Virus record (IMG/VR): IMGVR_UViG_3300021197_001203
Span: 44,316-108,315 of that record
DNA from: a virus
Length of the DNA stretch: 64,000 nucleotides
Reading direction: 5' to 3' (one strand)
This document shows positions 53,568 through 62,100 of this stretch, piece by piece (position 1 is the stretch's first letter; each line of letters begins with the position of its first letter). The notes beneath the pieces were generated by a model. That model worked only from the letters and a program-made list of their open reading frames with translations. It did not search any database and had not been told where the DNA came from. Position numbers and translations under genes: made by a program.

Positions 53568-53940
53568 TTGTTTCACTCTCGTCCGTTTCTGATACTAATG
53601 ATTGTGCGCCCCCCGGTACACCATCATCTTCTGTTGTTGATAACCCTTCAGGGTGAGCTGCATCCCATCCCCTCAAACGTGTTATCAAATCTGATTTATT
53701 GCCATATACTGGTTCTGACCTAGCTGATAACAATACACGAAGATCGACAACAGTTAATTCGTCATAACCATCATCAGGTAATACTTCTTCGGTTTCTGCT
53801 AAAGCTATTGTAGGTAATACACCAGTTAATACCACATTTTCAGCACCTAAACCCCCTGCGGAAGTAATTTCAGATTCAGTTATTGTCCAATTGAGTGGTA
53901 CTCTTGTAGTACCCACAGTCACATATCCAGTTAGTTTCAT
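53554..53940 (-). CDS. SAP-domain protein in tail gene cluster
   Basis: The ATG at 53940 is chosen because GGAGAG lies seven bases upstream; it gives 128 residues. Residues 60-95 (DELTVVDLRVLLSARSEPVYGNKSDLITRLRGWD) match the SAP motif, a two-helix DNA-binding element. An N-terminal beta region precedes it and an acidic Ser/Thr/Glu tail follows. A SAP domain between tail tube and tail chaperone genes is unusual; it may contact the viral DNA end or act as a protein-binding helix pair. Confidence 0.7.
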   Translation of the reverse strand: MKLTGYVTVGTTRVPLNWTITESEITSAGGLGAENVVLTGVLPTIALAETEEVLPDDGYDELTVVDLRVLLSARSEPVYGNKSDLITRLRGWDAAHPEGLSTTEDDGVPGGAQSLVSETDESETNETE

Positions 53941-53980
53941 TGTCAGTCTCTCCATTATATTTTATTCTTAAGTATTCCCT

Positions 53981-56179
53981 TCATAGTAAGAAGTAAGGCG
54001 AGGTTTCGCTTACTTTCATGTGCCTGACCACCAATGCAACATCGGCAGTCACAGGTCCTTTATCATTAGGAATATCGTGGTTTGCACTTTCAATGGTATA
54101 ATCCTCTAGGGTGATAGTAGCTGTCTGCCTAGTCGCATGGCCCCCCGGTTTAGTCATTGTAATAGTAATATCATTTGTGTTTCTATGGTGTCGGCGTGTC
54201 CTCAGCTCTTCCCAAAGTCTGTCATCTTCAACTAATGCTTTGAAGGTAAATGTGTATTCTCTCGCTGCCTCACTTATTTCCAATGGGGTTTGTGTTGCCC
54301 CGTGTTGAACCTGATCATTATCCGTGGTTGTTCCTTCATATCCTCTAATATAATACTGGCTTTGTAGCCCATTTGAGATTTGAAGGTTAAACTCGGTGCC
54401 TCTTAAGACTGGCCTTCCAAATACCTCCACACTTATGTCTTGGAATAAATATGGTTTCTCGCCGTCAACAGCAATACCACTCATTTTTCTAGTGGTAGCT
54501 GTATTAGCTGTGTTGTCAAACATTCTATGAGGGGTCAGGGTATTAGTGGTCTCAGTATAATGTCTTGATGCGTCATAAGAAATATCAATTTTTAATTCTC
54601 CTTCAGTATCTGCTTGAACCGTAGCATTTGTAGCTTTACAACCACCGTATAACCGAAGTAATTGGTTTGCATCAGTAGCCGAATCTGTCTGCCTGAAAGA
54701 CTGTTCTAACGTAAATGAAGGTAGCACATTATGGCCAAAGATAGTATGTTCCACACCAAATTGTAATTCTTTGTCTGATGCTTTGATATGCGGGCTACCG
54801 TGTTTTGTATCATCTTGGTAGTATAATCTTTCAACACCGCAGCTAGTTTTTGTATGGTCGAACATAAATGCTTCTTCAACATAGATATAACCTTCATCTC
54901 CGCTATTAGCCGAACCCACCCCGATTACCCTGCGAATCTCATGTTTGTGGATTTGACGTGCAGTGACTGTTGTATCTTGACCCGGAATTGTAAATACATC
55001 GTTATCCACGATCTGAACATATACATTCCCACTAAGATAACCAGCCCATTTAGCCGCATTAGTGGCACCGAGGTCAATTCTATGGTCTCCTGCTGATATA
55101 TCAGTCTCAACTTCCGCTAAGAGATATACAGCCATGTCCACGGTTTGCGCTCTTGCTAATGCCCCGGTTGTAATATCTATGCAACTTGATAAGACCGTAC
55201 CGCTAGCCCCTCCGTAATGGCCATAAAGTGGCTTTCCTGCTGCGGATAAAACTTTGAATATTCCTTTAGTGCCGACATTCTCAAAATGAGTATTGTAAGC
55301 TGAAGTTTCAAACGTAATGTCAGTGCCAGCATCTGCAACAGTTTCTTGACCTAACAAGAAATTGCCTGTTGCGGTGCCGCTTGTCGTGACCAAACCACTG
55401 ATTGCAGTGATTCCTGTTCTCACGGTACTAGCCCCGTAAAGCTGGGTTGCGTATTTTGCGTTTGCTGCGACTACCTTTATGTTCAACGGCAACTGACCGA
55501 TAATCGTGTTTGCTACTGTCGAATAAGCATATTCGCCTTGACTCAATGCGGTGTGTCCACCCAATGCGTACTTTAGCCATCTGATTGTATGTGCATTAAC
55601 TTGTAGTGAACCGCCTGAAAGCTCTTCTCTCCCGCTGGTGATTATATTGACATCTCTCCCTAATCCAATGACGTGTTGTTTTCTAACATCTATTTTTGGT
55701 TCAGGTATTTTCAATTCGTTCAACAAACCAATAAACTGGTCTGTTTTTACTTGTTGAGTATCTTTTGTCATACTTGATTCAAAGGTGGGTAGCCTATAAC
55801 CGTCTATGACCAAATTGTCTGATGCGACAGCAGCTGTACCAGCCGCTGAGACTAAAGCAGGTTGAACGGTTATTGTGCCATTATCTGTATTATTAGCCGT
55901 AATGTAATAAGTGCGTCTAGTGGTAGCGAAATCGTCAGCGGTGAAATTGCCTCCACCTTCGATCTTTAAGGTGCAACCAACAAGAATATTGTCAGGTAGC
56001 TCTAAATCTCCGTTTGCGTCCACCCAATAATTATGTTGTGACATTGTGATGAGGCTGGTGTTTCCAGTGGTTGATGTCAATGTAAAGGCAGTTTGAGTGT
56101 CGTTTCCATTTGCTCTTAGCCCTGTCTCTTTACCGAATGAGACTTCAGCCAAGTCTCCCTTGAAAAGCTTGTTCGCCAT
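53981..56179 (-). CDS. Probable major tail tube protein (large form)
   Basis: The 732-residue product from ATG 56179 (a TTG at 56188 is possible) lies just upstream of the chaperone genes, where the tail tube gene normally sits. It is beta-rich, with SGREELSGGSLQVNAHTIRWLKYALGG near 195-220 and a C-terminal region (YTFTFKALVEDDRLWEELRTRRHHRNTNDITITMTKPGG... TADVALVVRHM) typical of tube proteins. At this length it probably carries extra surface domains in the middle (230-420). Confidence 0.6.
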   Translation of the reverse strand: MANKLFKGDLAEVSFGKETGLRANGNDTQTAFTLTSTTGNTSLITMSQHNYWVDANGDLELPDNILVGCTLKIEGGGNFTADDFATTRRTYYITANNTDNGTITVQPALVSAAGTAAVASDNLVIDGYRLPTFESSMTKDTQQVKTDQFIGLLNELKIPEPKIDVRKQHVIGLGRDVNIITSGREELSGGSLQVNAHTIRWLKYALGGHTALSQGEYAYSTVANTIIGQLPLNIKVVAANAKYATQLYGASTVRTGITAISGLVTTSGTATGNFLLGQETVADAGTDITFETSAYNTHFENVGTKGIFKVLSAAGKPLYGHYGGASGTVLSSCIDITTGALARAQTVDMAVYLLAEVETDISAGDHRIDLGATNAAKWAGYLSGNVYVQIVDNDVFTIPGQDTTVTARQIHKHEIRRVIGVGSANSGDEGYIYVEEAFMFDHTKTSCGVERLYYQDDTKHGSPHIKASDKELQFGVEHTIFGHNVLPSFTLEQSFRQTDSATDANQLLRLYGGCKATNATVQADTEGELKIDISYDASRHYTETTNTLTPHRMFDNTANTATTRKMSGIAVDGEKPYLFQDISVEVFGRPVLRGTEFNLQISNGLQSQYYIRGYEGTTTDNDQVQHGATQTPLEISEAAREYTFTFKALVEDDRLWEELRTRRHHRNTNDITITMTKPGGHATRQTATITLEDYTIESANHDIPNDKGPVTADVALVVRHMKVSETSPYFLL

Positions 56180-56259
56180 GTTTACCAATTATTGCTACGT
56201 GAAGCAATCGTCTATAACGATACGCATTGAAAGCAGCGTTTTTACTCCTTAAAACAATA

Positions 56260-56520
56260 TTATTCTTCTTCGGATGCAGGTTCGTCAGATACTTTGCCGA
56301 TTGAATCCCTGATAGCAATTGAATTATTTATTTCCTGAATATCCGCCAAAAGGCGTGTTCTTGCTTGGTCAACACTATTGAAGAAACCTTCCATTGACCT
56401 GAGAATTACGAGACGGTCTGCTGAGACAACTTCGCTTCTTTGTAGCATAGTGAGTAATTGTTCGGCAGTCACCGTAGTCGATTTTTGTTCTTGCTCTTCA
56501 TCTGCGTCATCTTTGGACAT
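56260..56520 (-). CDS. Small acidic coiled-coil-like protein
   Basis: An 86-residue protein with acidic ends and a helical core (TAEQLLTMLQRSEVVSADRLVILRSMEGFFNSVDQARTRLLADIQEINNS, described by its heptad-like hydrophobics). It is possibly a tail assembly factor. No family recognised. Confidence 0.6.
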   Translation of the reverse strand: MSKDDADEEQEQKSTTVTAEQLLTMLQRSEVVSADRLVILRSMEGFFNSVDQARTRLLADIQEINNSIAIRDSIGKVSDEPASEEE

Positions 56521-56572
56521 ATTAGCCCGGTATCGCAGCTCGTTCTTAAAGTTGTCAGTAATGACAGTTATC

Positions 56573-57148
56573 TTACGGCCAATTCCAACCGTTTATTTCA
56601 TCGGCATAATCGCCGTATTTATTGTTAATTCGGGTGACGTATTCATCGATTGGCTCATCATGAGTAAGCCAAGTATCGAACCAAGCGAAGTCCCAATGAC
56701 TGTCTTCGGGTATTTCCCAAGTATTAACGTCTGCATGGATCAATGTAAATCGGTCATCCTTTGCACAGTGTTCCCAAACCAAATCAATAACATCTTGTTC
56801 TTTTTCAATAATGGTGACACTTGTAATATCGTCTGAAGCCAATAAAGGTATATTGACCATACCAATCCCTAATCCTCCGATCAAGACATCTCCTGTTCTT
56901 TGAGTCACCCAAATATGTTCTTCACATTCTCTTGTTGTATCTTGCATTATATTGAGCTTGGCGTTTTGAGGGCCATAAGCCTCAAACAAAACAGTATATG
57001 TCCCATCGGGTATATTTGCATATTTACAATAAGTCTGCCAAGATAAAGGGCTTGTTAGCTCTGTATCAACTCTTTGATAATCTAATATCTGTATAGAAAA
57101 ACGCCCTGATTCCCCTTCGGGTATTCCTGATACCTCCCACCTACTCAT
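56573..57148 (-). CDS. SAM-dependent methyltransferase-like protein (spermidine-synthase fold)
   Basis: A 191-residue protein. Residues about 86-100 (GDVLIGGLGIGMVNIPLL) form the SAM-binding glycine loop, VTIIEKEQDVIDLV the acidic end of strand 2, FTLIHADVNTW strand 3 with Asp, and WDFAWFDTW strand 4. This is the class I Rossmann fold seen in spermidine-synthase-like methyltransferases. The first 75 residues are a separate small beta domain. It lies among tail genes, so a virion protein or small-molecule target is possible. Confidence 0.7.
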   Translation of the reverse strand: MSRWEVSGIPEGESGRFSIQILDYQRVDTELTSPLSWQTYCKYANIPDGTYTVLFEAYGPQNAKLNIMQDTTRECEEHIWVTQRTGDVLIGGLGIGMVNIPLLASDDITSVTIIEKEQDVIDLVWEHCAKDDRFTLIHADVNTWEIPEDSHWDFAWFDTWLTHDEPIDEYVTRINNKYGDYADEINGWNWP

Positions 57149-57152
57149 AGTA

Positions 57153-59105
57153 TCACGGAATCTCTATATTCACTTTAAGTTGCGTGGCTGTGGTACTGCC
57201 TGAGTTATTAGTAGCAGTAGCATCCACATCAAAATGAAACCCATCTCCCGAATCACTCATCAACAAATATCCTCTTCCGCCTGAATTGTGAGTAGCAACG
57301 GCTTCTTCAACTATCCCACCCGACCCCGTACAATCTTGAGTTGTTGATGGTGCGCCATTTGTTCCGACACTCGCAAGTGCGCTAAAGGTGTCTTGATTTA
57401 CAGTAGCACCGCTTAGATTCCATGCGTAGCTAGTAGCCCCTGATGCACGAATGAATCCTCTTACATCCCATTTTAGAACACCACTATTATTCAATAGAGC
57501 ATGATTATAATCCACGTTGTAATACATATCTAATGTCACCTGATTGCCTGAAAACGCAGACCCATCCGATATAGGGTCTGTCGCCATAGGATTTTGACCA
57601 CTACTACCAAGCGTAGTCAATTCAACTTTAATCGCATTATTGTAATTGCCGCTAGAGCTAGTCGCTATACTTACTCCGGTAGGCGCACTTGCATTGTTTT
57701 GTGTGGTTTCATTTACTATACTAGAAAACGCACCATTACCCGCCGCATTAACCGCTAATACTTTGTAATAATAAGTGCTATTTTGAGTTAAACCTGTATC
57801 GTTAAATGTTGTTCCTGTTGGCGTTCCGACTGAAGAATATGTGCCTCCGCTTGATGTAGCCCTATGGACTTGATAGCCCGTTTCAGTACCCGATGGATTG
57901 TTCCAAGACAAGTTTATTTGAGTATTAGACTGAGCTGAGGCCGACAAACCTGTGACTTGCCCCGGTAAAGTAAAAGCATTTACTTCACTTGAAAAGGCAC
58001 TATTTCCATCATCATTTGTTGCTTTAATTTTGTAATAATAACGTGTGCCTTGACTCAAACCTGTGTTGTTATATGATGTAGCGGTGACACCTGACGCTAT
58101 TTCTGAAAAACCACTACCCGATGAAGCAGATCGAAATATTTTGTAAGAATCTGCACCCGAAGCCGCAGACCAGCTAAGATTTAATTGTGAAGTGGAGGCT
58201 GTGCTTACGGCCAAGTTAGCCGGAACATCAGGAACATCGGCCAAATTAATTCTATCCACGTCATCATCATTTTCTCCTACAAGGAACATATAAGTCCAAT
58301 CGTCATCAAACCAAATGCCTCCGCCTGTGCTTTCACTTGATGCGAATGACCCACTTGAAGAATGAAAAGATGCTGTTGAAACATCAAAGGCAGTAGTCAT
58401 ATTATATTTATGAGCTTTATCTCCTGAGTTATCATATACGACAAAAGCATAACCATCTGTTGAAAAATGAACCCCTGAAGTGACGGTTGACTTAGCTGAA
58501 ATATCGAATGATTGATTGAAGCTCGCTGTATTTAATGCGTAAGCGGTTGATAAATCGTATTCATAAATATGGTCAGGCGCATAACCTACAACATACATTT
58601 TCGTACCATCGTTTTTCATGTACCCATCATACATATTGGTTGTTTGAGAACTTACGCTAAATGTTCCTGAAACGTGGCTTCCTGTGCTTAAATCGTAAGG
58701 TGTTGATAAATCCCATCTATCAACAGTATTCCTCCCAAATGTAATTAATTTTGACCCATCATCTGCAAAATCAATTCCTCCAATTAATACTTCATAAGTA
58801 CCAATACTCAAATGATCTGAAGCTGTGTTTGATACTGATGCTGTTGAAACACTAAAATTAGTGCTTAATGGGTATTCAATCACATAATCGTTAAATGTTC
58901 CCGCCATAGAACCAACAAAAAGAATTGAACCATCGGGTTTCAAACCAACACCGTGAGCGTGAGTAGTTTTATTCCCTAAGTCGTATGTCTGATCGACAGC
59001 AGTATTACCTATCCCATCCAATGTTTTAGCCCATATGGTGGGGTCTGCTTCGTTAGCAGTTTCATATTGTTGAATGCAGCCAATCAGACCTTTCATGTAT
59101 GTCAT
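57153..59105 (-). CDS. Tail fibre protein with beta-propeller and two FN3 domains
   Basis: This 650-residue protein has a repeated N-terminal pattern of about 40-50 residues (HGVGLKPDGSILFVG..., GIDFADDGSKLITFG..., GVHFSTDGYAFVVY...), typical of a seven-bladed propeller, to about residue 285. Two fibronectin type III domains follow (about 291-375 and 380-465; LNLSWSAASGADSYKIFRS and INLSWNNPSGTETGYQVHR). The last 180 residues are a beta domain. It is probably a host-surface recognition protein. Confidence 0.75.
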   Translation of the reverse strand: MTYMKGLIGCIQQYETANEADPTIWAKTLDGIGNTAVDQTYDLGNKTTHAHGVGLKPDGSILFVGSMAGTFNDYVIEYPLSTNFSVSTASVSNTASDHLSIGTYEVLIGGIDFADDGSKLITFGRNTVDRWDLSTPYDLSTGSHVSGTFSVSSQTTNMYDGYMKNDGTKMYVVGYAPDHIYEYDLSTAYALNTASFNQSFDISAKSTVTSGVHFSTDGYAFVVYDNSGDKAHKYNMTTAFDVSTASFHSSSGSFASSESTGGGIWFDDDWTYMFLVGENDDDVDRINLADVPDVPANLAVSTASTSQLNLSWSAASGADSYKIFRSASSGSGFSEIASGVTATSYNNTGLSQGTRYYYKIKATNDDGNSAFSSEVNAFTLPGQVTGLSASAQSNTQINLSWNNPSGTETGYQVHRATSSGGTYSSVGTPTGTTFNDTGLTQNSTYYYKVLAVNAAGNGAFSSIVNETTQNNASAPTGVSIATSSSGNYNNAIKVELTTLGSSGQNPMATDPISDGSAFSGNQVTLDMYYNVDYNHALLNNSGVLKWDVRGFIRASGATSYAWNLSGATVNQDTFSALASVGTNGAPSTTQDCTGSGGIVEEAVATHNSGGRGYLLMSDSGDGFHFDVDATATNNSGSTTATQLKVNIEIP

Positions 59106-59109
59106 TTAA

Positions 59110-62100
59110 TCACCCTATGTATATCCACTTTTGAGCTACTGGGCAAATGTAGGTTCTAGCGGTTTCATCTGCCATAGCAGTGTGGGCAGTCCAGTTTGTA
59201 GCAATATCATTTGATGTACCCAAGTCGGGCGTTGCCGCACCATTTGTGTTATTGATGATCACAAACTGTTGACCTACTTCGGCAGTAGGAGGTAATTCAA
59301 GTGTTCCGCCAGTCCAATAAATGGTCTTGCCTGAATCAGCATCACCCAATACCGTGTTGGTACTAACTGCTTTGATAACGGTCTTGTAGCCTTGTAAGGT
59401 GCTTGTGAATGTTTTAGCACCTGTAAATGATTGAGTACCTGCTAAGGTAGCATCACCTGTATTAGTAGTATAACCATAATCTTCAATCTTTTCTTTGATT
59501 GCGCCTGATGACATCAAGTGGTCGTCAGTATCAACGAACTCACTACCTATGTCTATATCGTTAAAGGAATGGCCGCCCAAAGTTATTGAGGCGGGTGTCA
59601 CAGCCCCCGTCACAGTTATTGAATCCACAAATGTATCTTTGAATCTTAGACTTGTAGTACCCAAATCAACATCACTATCAACAGGTGGATAAATTGCACC
59701 ATCTGTAATATATAATTGGTCGTCTTGATTAGCCATTAGTCTGAGTTGATTCGCGCTATGGAAATACTTTATTCCCCCTGCATATTGGTCTGACCCATTG
59801 ATGAAAAAGATAGCATCATTATTCACATTTCCATTACTATCCTTTTTGAAATTAAGACGGCCATACAAAGAAGAAATATCTATGTCGCCTGTTTCATCAA
59901 GTGTTCCTGTTATTGTTGGAGTTGCTATTGTCGGTGAAGTTAGAGTTTTGTTAGTCAAGGTTTGTGTTCCTGTTAATGTCACATCACCTGTACCATAATT
60001 GTAAGACTCAATCTTTTCTCTGATTGCACCTGATGACATTAAATGGTCGTCTGTATCGACAAACTCAGTACCTACATCTATGTCTGCAACCGCATGACCG
60101 CCAAGTGTAATAGAACCTGCTGTTGTAAAACCACCCGCAGTAATAATGCCTGTTGTTGTATCATTACCGTTATTGACTAAGAAAGCATCATCCACATTAA
60201 ATGTAGTACCACTCAATGAAATGTTAGTCCCTGCTGAATAAGTAGTGTTTGTTGCAGATAAAACCCCGTTAGCAGCTGTAAGGTTAGTCCCTGCTGTTGC
60301 AGCGATTAAATCCACAATAGATTCTTTCTTGGTGGCCCCAGTAGCACCCCCATCAAGGAATAAAACGTAATCAGAGGCAACGGCCACCGCTGCTTCAGTA
60401 GCTTCAGACAGATCGACATTGAATGTAGTGCCTGACAAGTCAAGAAGTGTACCAGCTGTATATTCGGTATTGGTATTAGTCGTAAATGTAAGACCGTTTT
60501 GCATATATGTCTTCAACCTAGACATTGTTGCTTTTCTGTTGGTCCCACCTGCCCCGTCATCAACTATCATCAGGTCTGCATCAGCCAATGCTGCACCAAT
60601 ATCAGTCATACCGTCTATATCCAAATTGATAGTCACGGTATCAGTCGCACCGACAACAGTTGCTAAACCAACACCACCAGCAATATCGAATGTATTACCG
60701 TGTGCTATTGTTTGGTTCGTACCCGAATCAGCAGTTAATGTAAAAGTGGTTAATTGATTAGTATTAGTGTTTGTAGGGGTCGCCCATTCACCATCTTTTC
60801 TCAAAAACGTATCGCCATGAGTAGCGGAACCAGCAAGTACCAAACCAGCTGCATAACTGTTGCCTCCACCCATGATGGAATAAACAGTATTAGTATCGGT
60901 TGCATTGATATTAGTGCCGCTAATTGCTAAATTACTGTTAGGTGTAGCGAATGCAATAGCCCCTGCTGAATCATCCCAAATTAGAATCCTATCAGCACCG
61001 GGGTCAGACAATGACTCTATACCAAGATGAGATAATGCAAGCCCATTTGTTGCCTGAGAAAGCCCAGCACCAGCGGCAACACTGAATGTAGTGCTACTAA
61101 GAGCAATCCCATTCCCAGCTGAATAGGTGGTATTTGTGTTAGTATCAGTAGCAGACAGAACTCCATTAGATGCAGATAAATTATTACCAGCCATAGCTGC
61201 AACTAAATCAGCAATCGCCTCCTTCTTTGTGGCCCCTGTTCCCCCTCCGTCAAGGAACAAAAAGTAATCATCAGCTACTGCGACAGTAGTTTCCGTAGCT
61301 TCGGATAAATCCACATTGAATGTAGTTCCGCTAAGATCAAGAAGTGTGCCAGCAGTATATTCAGTATTGGTGTCGGTGTTTGCATCATTGATCCAAGTAA
61401 AACCGCCAGTTGCCGCATTATAACTCAATACTTGATTGTCGCTAGGACTGTTAGACACTTTGAGATTTGCTTCATCCACCACATTATCTGCAATTGTTAA
61501 TGAGGTAGCACCTGTGACTTCACCCGTATGTGCTGTATGGCTAAAGGTCGTACTAGATAGAGTGATACCCGTACCAGCACTATATGTTGTATTCGTATTA
61601 GTATCGGTTGCATTAATATTAGTCCCACTTGAAGTAATATTGCTGTTCAAAGTAAACCATGCTAATGTTCCAGCTGAATCATCCCACCCCAATACCCGGT
61701 CTGCATTAGGATCGCTAAGAGATTGTAGGCCCAAGTGAGATAACGCCAGCCCACTAGATGATTGAGATAAACCAGTTCCCGCCGCTACACTAAATGTGGT
61801 ACCGCTTAAAGCAATACCATTTCCGGCAGAATAAGTAGTATCTGTATTAGTATCAGTAGCGGCAATAGTCAAGTTTGTACCGCTGGGTGTTAATGTGATG
61901 TTAGAACCTGCTACAAACTTAATGTCTTGGGTGCCGCTTGACGCACCACTTTTAGTTAATCTAAGTATAGTATCATTAGATGAATCAACAAAAGATGATG
62001 TGAATATATTCTGTGTGTTTGTGTCAGTATTAGTATCTGTTGAAGCAATGGTCACTGCCCCTCCGCTTTCAGTAATGGTCACATTACTACCTGCTGTAAA

